Positions 17,398 through 25,744 of a stretch of 58,040 bases of DNA are shown here, in pieces. A program made the translations under genes and the position numbers. Position 1 is the stretch's first letter. Every line of letters begins with the position of its first letter. The notes under the pieces are model-generated. The model searched no databases and was not told where the DNA came from. It was given only the letters and a program-made list of their open reading frames with translations. This DNA comes from PFJX01 sp031426735 (GTDB lineage: Bacteria > Pseudomonadota > Gammaproteobacteria > Burkholderiales > Thiobacillaceae). The stretch covers positions 1 to 58,040 of the forward strand of contig JASJPK010000110.1 in NCBI GenBank assembly GCA_031426735.1, read 5' to 3'.

Positions 17398-19245
17398 CTA
17401 GTGCGCTTGCACGCCGGGGCCGAAGAAGCGGTAGCCCATGCGCATCTGGCGGCTGAGTGCCAGACGCTTCTTGTCGGTTTCACTGCTGAAACTGGCGGCG
17501 ATGGCGTTGTAGGACTTGTCGGCCCAGGCGCCGTCCATCAGCAGATCGGAGACGCCTTCGACCCAGCGCAGCTTGTCGTTGACGGAAGACAGGTGGCCGC
17601 CGCAGACATCCATCAGCGGCACGATCTCGGACGCGGGCAATTCATAGGCCTTCAGGCGGTTGGCCAACTGCACGCACTCGTCGCCGCTGGCGCAAGCATC
17701 GGCGGCTTTGGCGAACAGCGCATTGGCGGCAGCGTTGTCGCCGATGTCGCGATACAGCTTGGCGGTGTGCGCCAGCGCGTAATGGTCCTTGGCACGGTTG
17801 GCGGCATCGCCCAACAGCTTCGCGGCCATGGCGGAATCGCCCAATGCGGTCTGCACGGTTTCCGCCATCTTGGTGTAGTCGTAGGCGCTATCGCCCAGCG
17901 CGCGGCCTTCGGCGTAGGTACGGGCGCGCGCCTTGCCGTATTCGGCATCCTTCATTTCGGTGGCGCAGGTCAACACGATTTCACGGAACCAGACGAAGTC
18001 GGCCGCGTTGGCGACGCTTTCATCGAGCAGCTTGCCGAGCCATTCCTTGTCGCCGAGACGGTCGACGCCGAGGATCAGCGACTTGAAGCGGGCAAAGTGG
18101 AAACCGCCTTCGGCGCGCATCTGGGTTTCCGCCAGACCGAGAATCTTGCCGGCGTAGGCGGCATCTTCCAGCTCCGCCATGATGCGATCCGCCAGGACGA
18201 TGAACTGCTTGATCGTCTTGCACTTGGCTTCTTCGTTCTGCAGTTCGGTGTATTTGGCCTGGTTGGCTTCGCGCTTGACCAGCTTGCCTTTGACGCGCTC
18301 GATGCGGGCGGCGTCGGCGGGCAGGTGCTTTTCCACCGCATCGACGACTTTGCGCATGTCGAACAGGTTGCCCACGGCTTCTTCGGCCTTGGTCAGCATG
18401 TCGGCGGCACTGGCGGCATCGCCGCCGGTTGCGCAGGCATCGGCCAGTTGGATCAGTTCATCGCTGCTGGTGGCCAACTCGCCGCCCTTGGCGAGCACCG
18501 TCTTGGCGAATTCGGGGTTATCGGCGGCAGCCTTCAGCACTTGCATCAGCGCGGTGAAGTCCTTGGCGGAATCGAGCGCCTTGGCGTACAGCGCGCCGGC
18601 GGCGGCCGGGTCGATTTCGTTCATGGCGCCGGACAGCGCGATCAGGTCGGCCGGGCTGCCGTATTTGGCGGCACCTTCGTTGATCACTTCAACGCCCTTG
18701 GCCTGGTCGGAAGAGGCAACCAGTTTGGCGAGGCGCGCGAAGTCGCCGGCGCGACCGCACTTGGTCTTGATCTTGTCGATGATCTGGCCGAACAACGTTG
18801 CGTCGTTCAATTCGGCGACCACAGCCGCCAGGCCGTACAGCTCTTCCGTGGCGGAAACTTCCTTCAGCGCACCGGCCAGCGCCTTGGCGGCGGCGGCGGC
18901 ATCACTGAGGGCAAGCCATTGGCCCATGCCGACAGCCACTTTTTCGCTGCCGTCCATCGCGAAATCGGCGCCCTGGCCGAGCATGTCCTTGGCCTTGCCG
19001 GCGTCGCCCAAAGCCTGATAACCGATGGCCAAGGTCACGAAATCCTTGGTGAACATGGCGTCGCCGGCAACCTTGTCGAGCGCGGCTTTGGCGCCGGCAT
19101 CGCCGGTGAAGGCGGCGCTGTTCAACAACTCCTTGGCGTAGCCCATGTCGGCCGGCGCTTCGAAGGCATCGCGGGCGATGGCGAACAGGGCGGCGGCGCT
19201 GGTGCAAGCCGCGGCTTTAGCGGCGAGGGTGTCGCGGGTGGCCAT
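17398..19245 (-). CDS. Ala-rich alpha-helical repeat protein of unknown function
   Basis: 615 residues. I do not recognise the family. There is no signal peptide or membrane helix, so it is probably cytosolic. The ATG at 19245 has a good AAGGAG site. The sequence is rich in Ala, Leu, Asp and Lys. From about residue 130 it shows units of about 32 residues, each predicted to be two helices, with a start of the type DxxxLAxxV and an end of the type AxxxLxKA. Units begin near ELYGLAAVV, DFARLAKLV, DLIALSGAM, TALMQVLKA, ELIQLADAC and DMRKVVDAV. A second set near residues 480-560 resembles TPR/Sel1 units. Such solenoids usually bind proteins. It has its own terminator and no functional neighbour. 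Confidence 0.85.
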   Translation of the reverse strand: MATRDTLAAKAAACTSAAALFAIARDAFEAPADMGYAKELLNSAAFTGDAGAKAALDKVAGDAMFTKDFVTLAIGYQALGDAGKAKDMLGQGADFAMDGSEKVAVGMGQWLALSDAAAAAKALAGALKEVSATEELYGLAAVVAELNDATLFGQIIDKIKTKCGRAGDFARLAKLVASSDQAKGVEVINEGAAKYGSPADLIALSGAMNEIDPAAAGALYAKALDSAKDFTALMQVLKAAADNPEFAKTVLAKGGELATSSDELIQLADACATGGDAASAADMLTKAEEAVGNLFDMRKVVDAVEKHLPADAARIERVKGKLVKREANQAKYTELQNEEAKCKTIKQFIVLADRIMAELEDAAYAGKILGLAETQMRAEGGFHFARFKSLILGVDRLGDKEWLGKLLDESVANAADFVWFREIVLTCATEMKDAEYGKARARTYAEGRALGDSAYDYTKMAETVQTALGDSAMAAKLLGDAANRAKDHYALAHTAKLYRDIGDNAAANALFAKAADACASGDECVQLANRLKAYELPASEIVPLMDVCGGHLSSVNDKLRWVEGVSDLLMDGAWADKSYNAIAASFSSETDKKRLALSRQMRMGYRFFGPGVQAH

Positions 19246-19390
19246 GAATAACTCCTTGAAATTGGGGAAGACGGATATGGCGCGCGAGTTTACCGACGCC
19301 TCTCTGCCTTGTCAGTGCGGCTTTGTTTATGGGTGCATGACCCGAATTTATGAAAGCGGTGGGGATGCGTCGACATCCCGTCCAGGTTGG

Positions 19391-19651
19391 CTACCTGGCC
19401 GTACCGCTGCGGTTCTGCAAAGTCCGCACCACCGCCGCCACCAGCGCCTCGATCTCGTTGCCGCTCAAATCGGGGTAGGACTTTTGCAACTGGCTCATGG
19501 CTCGGTAAAGACTGGTGCCATTGAGCGAGGCCGGAGTGCTCAACAACGGTTTGAGCAGCGAAAGTGCGGAATCGAACCGGTTGCGTACCACCAGGTTGCT
19601 TCTGCGTTCAGCCGGCTGTTGAAAGGTATGCGCAATGGCTTGCGTATTCAT
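19391..19651 (-). CDS. Small protein of unknown function (86 aa)
   Basis: From the ATG at 19651 (GGAG site 7 nt upstream) it encodes MNTQAIAHTFQQPAERR... ending LQNRSGTAR. A further ATG at 19672 has no ribosome site. No domain is recognised. The C-terminal half (SYPDLSGNEIEALVAAVVRTL) looks helical and acidic-hydrophobic. No signal peptide is seen. It shares a divergent region with the SHP operon. It is probably a real gene because of the ribosome site, but this is not certain. Confidence 0.5.
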   Translation of the reverse strand: MNTQAIAHTFQQPAERRSNLVVRNRFDSALSLLKPLLSTPASLNGTSLYRAMSQLQKSYPDLSGNEIEALVAAVVRTLQNRSGTAR

Positions 19652-19721
19652 GTGTACTCCATCCTTAGTCATTATTTTTCAGGCAGCTGAAGCTACCCCT
19701 TATTCATTGCAGGCCCATGAC

Positions 19722-19745
19722 GGATTGGTATTTTGTTACCAATCC
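19722..19745. promoter_or_regulatory. Perfect palindrome in the divergent region before the SHP operon
   Basis: GGATTGGTA-TTTTGT-TACCAATCC: a 9-bp perfect inverted repeat with a 6-nt spacer. It lies about 70 nt upstream of the small minus-strand gene and 180 nt upstream of the SHP gene, in an AT-richer stretch. It is operator-like; no T-run makes a terminator unlikely. Confidence 0.45.
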
Positions 19746-19925
19746 CAAATGGGGTGCGATTGTGCACTGATTTACAGTCTTTTCCGCAATTTCACGGTAA
19801 TTTCTTGACGCTGATCATACATAGATGTACTGCGTTGGCCTGAATTGGCCATTACCCCCGTCCTTAATGTCCCTTTAAGCTCTGTGGAAAAGACTGCGCC
19901 CGTCCCACTTGATAAGAAGACGGCC

Positions 19926-20309
19926 ATGAAGAGACTCCTGATTTCCCTCGCCTTGCTGACCGCCCTGCCGGCTGCAGCCAATTCCAGCCCCAGCGCCGAT
20001 TTGCTCGCCGGCTACCGGGCCGAAGCCGGCAAACCGTTCAGCGCCGCACAAGGCGAACAACTGTTCCGCGCCCGCCACGGCGAGATGAGTTGCACCTCCT
20101 GCCATACCGACAACGCCAAAGCCGCCGGCAAGCACGCGTCGACCGGCAAAGCGATCGAAGCGCTGGCGCCGGTGGCCAATCCGGCGCGCCTGAGCGATCC
20201 GGCAAAAGTCGAAAAATGGTTCAAACGTAATTGCAACGACGTCCTCAAGCGCGCCTGCACGGTGCAGGAAAAGGGTGATTTCGTGACCTATCTGTTGTCG
20301 ATCAAATAA
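19926..20309 (+). CDS. SHP-type monohaem cytochrome c (DUF1924)
   Basis: 127 residues from the ATG at 19926 (MKRLLISLALLTALPAAA signal peptide). An upstream in-frame extension lacks a signal peptide and is not used. The haem site is CTSCH at 56-60. The C-terminal part WFKRNCNDVLKRACT with two Cys is typical of the DUF1924/Sphaeroides haem protein (SHP) family, a periplasmic high-spin cytochrome with an Asn sixth ligand that leaves on reduction, so that O2 or NO can bind. Asn85 is a candidate for that ligand. The next two genes encode its known partners, a di-haem DHC and a cytochrome b. Confidence 0.9.
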   Translation: MKRLLISLALLTALPAAANSSPSADLLAGYRAEAGKPFSAAQGEQLFRARHGEMSCTSCHTDNAKAAGKHASTGKAIEALAPVANPARLSDPAKVEKWFKRNCNDVLKRACTVQEKGDFVTYLLSIK

Positions 20310-20319
20310 AGGAAATCGC

Positions 20320-20814
20320 ATGAAAATCTCCCTTTTTCTGCTTGCCGCCCTCACCGCCCTGGCCGGCATCGCGTTGGCCGGCGAACACGGCGACAAGTAC
20401 GGCGGCGAAAATCGCGGCAAACCGGTGCTGCCGTCGCGCCCGAACGCGCTCTGGCAGCAGGAATGCGGTTCCTGCCATATCGCGTATGCCCCCGGCCTGT
20501 TGCCGGCCGCATCCTGGCGCAAGGTGATGGCCGGCCTGGACAAGCATTTCGGCAGCGACGCCTCGCTGACGGCGAATGAAAGCCGCGCCATCACCGCATT
20601 CCTGGTCGACAACGCCTCGAACCGCTGGCGCGCGCCCACCGCGCCGTTGCGCATCAGCGAAACCATCTGGTTCCAGAGCAAACACGGCAGCCATGAAATC
20701 CGGCCCGAGGTCTGGCAGCGCGCTTCCGTGAAAAGTCCGGCCAACTGCGCCGCCTGCCATCCGGGGGCGGTACAAGGCGACTTCGAAGAAGACCGCATCC
20801 GCATTCCGCACTGA
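20320..20814 (+). CDS. Di-haem cytochrome c DHC
   Basis: 164 residues with a signal peptide (MKISLFLLAALTALAGIALA). The two haem sites are CGSCH at 49-53 and CAACH at 143-147. The blocks CGSCHIAYAPGLLPAASW and ANCAACHPGAVQGDFEED match the DHC family, which passes electrons to SHP. It starts 10 nt after the SHP stop and ends 11 nt before the cytochrome b gene. Confidence 0.92.
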   Translation: MKISLFLLAALTALAGIALAGEHGDKYGGENRGKPVLPSRPNALWQQECGSCHIAYAPGLLPAASWRKVMAGLDKHFGSDASLTANESRAITAFLVDNASNRWRAPTAPLRISETIWFQSKHGSHEIRPEVWQRASVKSPANCAACHPGAVQGDFEEDRIRIPH

Positions 20815-20825
20815 AGGGTTCCCGC

Positions 20826-21965
20826 ATGAAAGCGCTGTTGATCTGGGATCTGCCTACCCGATTGTTTCACTGGCTCTTCGCCGCCAGTTTCGCCGGCGCC
20901 TATGTCACGGCGGAATCCGATGCCTGGCTGGGCGTGCACATCGGCCTGGGGTATCTGATGCTCGGGCTGATCGGCTTCCGGCTGGTCTGGGGATTCGTCG
21001 GCGGGCATTACGCCCGCTTCGCCAATTTCCGGTTCAGCCCGCAACAGGGTTGGCAGTACCTGCGCCAGACCCTGGCCCACCGCGCCGAGCGCCACCTCGG
21101 CCACAACCCTGCCGGCAGCCAGGCGGTTTACCTGTTGCTCGCGCTGGGCTTGGCGGTCGGGCTGTCCGGCCTGTTCGTGCAGGGCGGCGAGGAACAACAC
21201 GGCGTCGCCGCAAGCCTGCTCGGCTTTGACCTCGGCCATGCCATCAAGGAAGTACACGAAGCCGTTGCCACGCTGATGTTGCTGCTGGTGTTCGGCCACA
21301 TCGCCGGGGTCGTGCTGGAGAGCCGGGCGCATCGGGAAAATCTGGCGCGCAGCATGGTCACCGGCATCAAGCTGGGTCCGGAGGATGCACGCGTGTCAAA
21401 GCCCTATCGCTGGATCGGCCTGTTCGTCCTGCTCGGCGCCGCCGGATTTTCCGGCTGGTGGTTCCAGTACGCAGCGGAAGCACCGTTGGCAAAACTGACC
21501 GGCCAGGCGCATGCCGCGACCACGACACCGCAGGTCGCCTTCGTCGGCAAAACGCTTGCCAGTAACGCCGCCTGGCGCGAGGAATGCGGCAGTTGTCATC
21601 TGGATTTCCATCCCGGCCTGTTGCCGGCGCGCTCCTGGCAAAAGCTGTTCGCCGAGCAGAGCCGCCACTTCGGCGACGACCTGGCACTGGATGCCGCCAC
21701 CGCCGGCCACTTGCTGGCATTCGCGCTGGACAACGACGCCGGCAAACGACGCAGCGAAGCGGCCTGGAAAATCGACCGTTCGCTGGCAGCCGACGCAACC
21801 CCCTTGCGCATCACGGAAACGCCGTACTGGCTGAAAAAACACCGCGACATCGCAGCCGCGGTCTGGCGTTCGCCCAAGGTGCTCGCGAAATCCAATTGCG
21901 CCGCCTGCCACCTGGATGCGCAAGCCGGCACCTTCGAAGACGCGGCGATGCGTCTGCCGAAATAA
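20826..21965 (+). CDS. Cytochrome b561-type membrane protein fused to a DHC domain
   Basis: 379 residues. Residues 1-180 are a four-helix cytochrome b561 (Ni/Fe-hydrogenase b type) with likely haem b ligands His15, His38, His144 and His158. A further membrane helix at about 197-213 leads into a periplasmic domain with CGSCH at 254-258 and CAACH at 358-362. This domain repeats the DHC layout (CGSCHLDFHPGLLPARSW...SNCAACHLDAQAGTFED). The protein would take electrons from the quinone pool or a membrane donor and pass them through its own c haems to DHC and SHP. Stand-alone b subunits are usual in SHP operons, so the fusion is notable. Confidence 0.92.
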   Translation: MKALLIWDLPTRLFHWLFAASFAGAYVTAESDAWLGVHIGLGYLMLGLIGFRLVWGFVGGHYARFANFRFSPQQGWQYLRQTLAHRAERHLGHNPAGSQAVYLLLALGLAVGLSGLFVQGGEEQHGVAASLLGFDLGHAIKEVHEAVATLMLLLVFGHIAGVVLESRAHRENLARSMVTGIKLGPEDARVSKPYRWIGLFVLLGAAGFSGWWFQYAAEAPLAKLTGQAHAATTTPQVAFVGKTLASNAAWREECGSCHLDFHPGLLPARSWQKLFAEQSRHFGDDLALDAATAGHLLAFALDNDAGKRRSEAAWKIDRSLAADATPLRITETPYWLKKHRDIAAAVWRSPKVLAKSNCAACHLDAQAGTFEDAAMRLPK

Positions 21966-22060
21966 GACGGGCTTAAAGATATTGCGGCAGATGTCGTTAG
22001 TTCAGGTTCGGATCGACCCACCCTGGGCAAGCCACGTGGCTTCCCTTTTCAGGAACGAAC

Positions 22061-25000
22061 TTGAGCGATCGCGCGCCGCACCAACCGGAGTCCGCCACTG
22101 CCGATGAAGCAGCGGCCAGCCATGCCATCGAGGTGGAGAGGGATCTCATCGCCGAGCAAGGTTTGCGGCTGTATCAGCACATCGTGGCCGACAGCAGCGA
22201 CCACATCTCGGTACTCGACCGGGACTACGTCTATCGCCTGGTCAACCGGACCTATCTGAGCAGCCACGGCCGCAGCGAGGCGGAGATCGTCGGCCGTAGC
22301 GTGGCCGACCTGTTCGGACCGGACGTATTCGCAGCACTGATCAAACCGAAGCTGGAGCGTTGCTTTGCCGGCGAAGTGGTGCGCTATCAGGCCTGGTTCG
22401 AGTTCAGCGCGCGCGGCCGCCGCTACATGAACGTGACCTACACGCCCTACCGGGATCAAGCCGGCACGGTCGATGGCGCCATCGTCAGCGCGCGCGACAG
22501 CACCGACCTGCGCCTGGCGGAAGAGGCGCTGGCGCAGAGCGAGGCGCACAACCGCGCCATTCTGGATACGGCGGTCGACGGCATTCTGGTGGTGAACATG
22601 GCCAGCCGCGTCGCCTACGCCAACCCGGCCACTTGTCTGCTCACCGGCTACAGCGGCGCTGAACTGCAGGACCGCCCCCTTGCCGACCTGATGCCCGAAC
22701 GCTTTCGCAGCCAGCACGACGCCGCCTTCACGCGCTATCTGCAGACCGGCCATCCCAACATGCCCTGGCGCAATCTCGCCTTCGTTCTGCTGCACCGGGA
22801 CGGCCACGAGGTTCCGGTCGAAGTCAGCATCGGCGAACAGGGCGGCGCCGGCACGCGTCTGTTTATCGGCGTGCTGCGCGACGTGGCCGAACGCCGCCAG
22901 GCCGAGCTGGCCTTGCAGGAAAGCCGCGAACGCTATCGCTCCCTGTTCGTGAACATGCTGGATGGCTACGCCTATTGCCGCATGCTGTACGAGCAGGGCG
23001 AGCCGCACGACTTCGTCTATCTCGATGTCAACCCGGCGTTCGGGCGGCTGACCGGGCTGCACGCGGTGATCGGCAAGAAGATCAGCGAAGTGATTCCGGG
23101 AATAAGGGAAAGCAACCCGGAGTTGTTCGAGATCTATGGCCGGGTCGCCCGCAGCGGCCAGCCGGAACGCTTCGAAACCTATCTGCCCAGGCTCGACTGC
23201 TGGTTTTCCATCGCCGTCTACAGTTCCGAGCAGGACCATTTCGTCGCGGTATTCGACAACATCAGCGAACGCAAGCACATCCAGCAGGCGCTGGAGGAAG
23301 GCAAGGAACGCATCCACCTGTTGCTCGACTCGATGGCCGAGGGCATGTACGGCGTCGACACGCATGGCGACTGCATCTTCGTCAATTCCGCCGGCCTGCG
23401 CATGCTGGGCTACGCGCAGTCGAGCGATCTGCTTGGCCGCCACATCCATGAAATCATGCACCACAGCCATGCCGACGGCAGCCCGTATCCCGCCGGCGAG
23501 TGCCGCGCCTACCGCGCCTATGTCGAAGGCCGCGACATCCACGTCGCCGACGAGGTGTTCTGGCGCCGCGACGGCTCCGGCTTCCCGGTCGAATACTGGT
23601 CGTATCCGATGCGCCAGGGTGGCCAGGTGGTCGGCTCGGTGGTGACTTTCATGGACATCAGCGCACGCCGCCAAAGCGAAGAGCGCCTGTACGCCGCGCG
23701 GCAGATGTTGCAGCACGTCATCAACACGGTGCCGCAGCACATCTTCTGGAAAGATCGGGACATCCGCTATCTCGGCTGCAATGAGGCCTTCGCCAAATCC
23801 GCCGGGGTCGGCAGTCCGGAAGACATCGTCGGCAAGAACGACTACGAACTGGCCTGGCGCCAGTACGCCGACCTGTACCGGCGCGACGACGCCGAGGTGA
23901 TGGCGACCGAGACGCCGAAACACGCCATCATCGAACCGGTGGTCCTGGCCGACGGCGGCACGCGCTGGCTGGAGACCAGCAAGGTGCCGCTGCGCGACAG
24001 CCAGGGACTGGTCATCGGCGTGCTCGGCGTGTTCCAGGACATCACCGAACGGCGCGCGGCGGAAGAACGCCTGCGCCAGTCGGCCAAGGTGTTCGAAAGC
24101 ACCACCGATGGCGTCTCGATCACCGACTCGGCGGCCAACATCATCGCCGTCAACCGCGCCTTCACCGAGATCACCGGCTACACCGAAGCGGAGATGCTGG
24201 GCAAGAACCCGCGCCTGCTCCAGTCCGGCCGCCATGACGAGAGCTTCTACCGCAGCGTCTGGAGCAGCATCGCGCAGGTCGGCGCCTGGAGCGGCGAGAT
24301 CTGGAACCGGCGCAAGAACGGCGAGGTGTATCCCGAATGGCTGACCATCAGCACGGTGCGGGACGATACCGGCAAGCTGACCAATTACGTCGGCGTGTTC
24401 GCCGACATCAGCCAGATCAAGCAATCCGAGGCCAAGCTGGAACACCTGGCGCATTACGACCCGTTGACCGACCTGCCCAACCGGCTGCTGTTCGGCGCCC
24501 GTCTGGAGCACGCCATCCGCCGCGCCGAACGCGACGCCGCCCTGCTGGCCCTGCTCTACATCGACCTGGACCGCTTCAAGACCGTCAACGACGGCCTCGG
24601 CCATCCCGCCGGCGACCGCATGTTGCGGGAGGTCGCGCAACGGCTGTCGCACTGTGTCCGCGCGGAAGACACGGTGGCGCGCCTGGGCGGCGACGAGTTC
24701 GTCATCATGCTGGAAGGCCTGGACAGCACCGCGCCGGCCACAACCATGGCCGACAAGCTGCTCGCCGCGCTGACCCGGCCGTTCGATCTGGACGGACAGG
24801 AAGTATTCATCGGCGCCAGCATCGGCATCAGCACCTATCCGGCGGACGGCGCCGACACCGCCGCCCTGCTCAAGAACGCCGACGCCGCCATGTACCGCTC
24901 GAAAGAGGGCGGCCGCAACACCTACCGCTTCTACAACGCCGAGATGACCCGCTCGGCGCGCGAGCGCCTGACCCTGGAAACCAGCTTGCGCCAGGCCATC

Positions 25001-25744
25001 GTGCAGCAGGAATTCGTGCTGCACTACCAGCCGCAGGTGGACGTAGCCAGCGGCGACATCGTCGGCGTCGAAGCCCTGGTGCGCTGGGATCATCCGATCT
25101 CCGGCCTGATCGCGCCGCTGCGCTTCATCCCGCTGGCGGAGGAAACCGGCCTGATCATTCCGCTCGGCGAATGGGTGCTGTTCGCCGCCTGTGCCCAGGC
25201 CAAAACCTGGAGCGAACGGGTCGGCATGCCGCCCGTCACGATGGCGGTCAACCTGTCGCCGCGCCAGTTCCGCCAGGAAAAACTGGCCGAACATGTCCGT
25301 GCCGTGCTCGACGCCACCGGCCTGGCGCCGGCCTTGCTGGAACTGGAAATCACCGAGAGCGCCTTGATGGAAAACGCCGAACAGGCCATCGCCACGCTGT
25401 CCGCCCTGAAGGCGCTGGGCATCCGGATTTCGATGGACGATTTCGGCACCGGCTACTCCTCGCTGGCCCAGCTCAAGCGCTTCCCGATCGACAAACTCAA
25501 GATCGACCAGAGCTTCATGCACGGCATTCCGCAGGATCGCAGCGACATGGAAATCGCCGCCACGATCATCGCCATGGCGCGCAACCTGCATCTGAAAGTG
25601 CTGGCCGAGGGGGTCGAAACCGAAGCGCAACTCGCCTTCCTGCAAATCCACGCCTGCGATGCCTACCAGGGCTACCTGTGCAGCCGGCCGATGCCGGTGC
25701 CGGCGCTGGAAGAATGGCTGGCGCAGCATCCGCATAGCCGATGA
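22061..25744 (+). CDS. Multi-PAS GGDEF-EAL protein 1
   Basis: 1227 residues from a TTG start at 22061 with AGGAACG upstream. No membrane helix is visible. About six PAS/PAC sensor units run from residue 35 to 795, followed by GGDEF (RLGGDEF, core at 876-880) and EAL (EAL at 1004-1006). GGDEF domains make cyclic-di-GMP and EAL domains break it down. Both cores look intact, including DFGTGYSSL and the late KLKID block of EAL, so it may do either. The stop overlaps the next start in ATGA. The number of PAS units is my estimate. Confidence 0.93.
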   Translation: MSDRAPHQPESATADEAAASHAIEVERDLIAEQGLRLYQHIVADSSDHISVLDRDYVYRLVNRTYLSSHGRSEAEIVGRSVADLFGPDVFAALIKPKLERCFAGEVVRYQAWFEFSARGRRYMNVTYTPYRDQAGTVDGAIVSARDSTDLRLAEEALAQSEAHNRAILDTAVDGILVVNMASRVAYANPATCLLTGYSGAELQDRPLADLMPERFRSQHDAAFTRYLQTGHPNMPWRNLAFVLLHRDGHEVPVEVSIGEQGGAGTRLFIGVLRDVAERRQAELALQESRERYRSLFVNMLDGYAYCRMLYEQGEPHDFVYLDVNPAFGRLTGLHAVIGKKISEVIPGIRESNPELFEIYGRVARSGQPERFETYLPRLDCWFSIAVYSSEQDHFVAVFDNISERKHIQQALEEGKERIHLLLDSMAEGMYGVDTHGDCIFVNSAGLRMLGYAQSSDLLGRHIHEIMHHSHADGSPYPAGECRAYRAYVEGRDIHVADEVFWRRDGSGFPVEYWSYPMRQGGQVVGSVVTFMDISARRQSEERLYAARQMLQHVINTVPQHIFWKDRDIRYLGCNEAFAKSAGVGSPEDIVGKNDYELAWRQYADLYRRDDAEVMATETPKHAIIEPVVLADGGTRWLETSKVPLRDSQGLVIGVLGVFQDITERRAAEERLRQSAKVFESTTDGVSITDSAANIIAVNRAFTEITGYTEAEMLGKNPRLLQSGRHDESFYRSVWSSIAQVGAWSGEIWNRRKNGEVYPEWLTISTVRDDTGKLTNYVGVFADISQIKQSEAKLEHLAHYDPLTDLPNRLLFGARLEHAIRRAERDAALLALLYIDLDRFKTVNDGLGHPAGDRMLREVAQRLSHCVRAEDTVARLGGDEFVIMLEGLDSTAPATTMADKLLAALTRPFDLDGQEVFIGASIGISTYPADGADTAALLKNADAAMYRSKEGGRNTYRFYNAEMTRSARERLTLETSLRQAIVQQEFVLHYQPQVDVASGDIVGVEALVRWDHPISGLIAPLRFIPLAEETGLIIPLGEWVLFAACAQAKTWSERVGMPPVTMAVNLSPRQFRQEKLAEHVRAVLDATGLAPALLELEITESALMENAEQAIATLSALKALGIRISMDDFGTGYSSLAQLKRFPIDKLKIDQSFMHGIPQDRSDMEIAATIIAMARNLHLKVLAEGVETEAQLAFLQIHACDAYQGYLCSRPMPVPALEEWLAQHPHSR

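Noticed and set aside
22049..25735. Antisense open frame of 1228 codons opposite the first GGDEF-EAL gene
   Set aside because: The sense frame has clear PAS, GGDEF and EAL motifs. The antisense product has no domain and shows the His/Gln/Arg/Val-rich make-up of a shadow. The same holds for the long antisense frames at 25672-27519 and 28476-31658.
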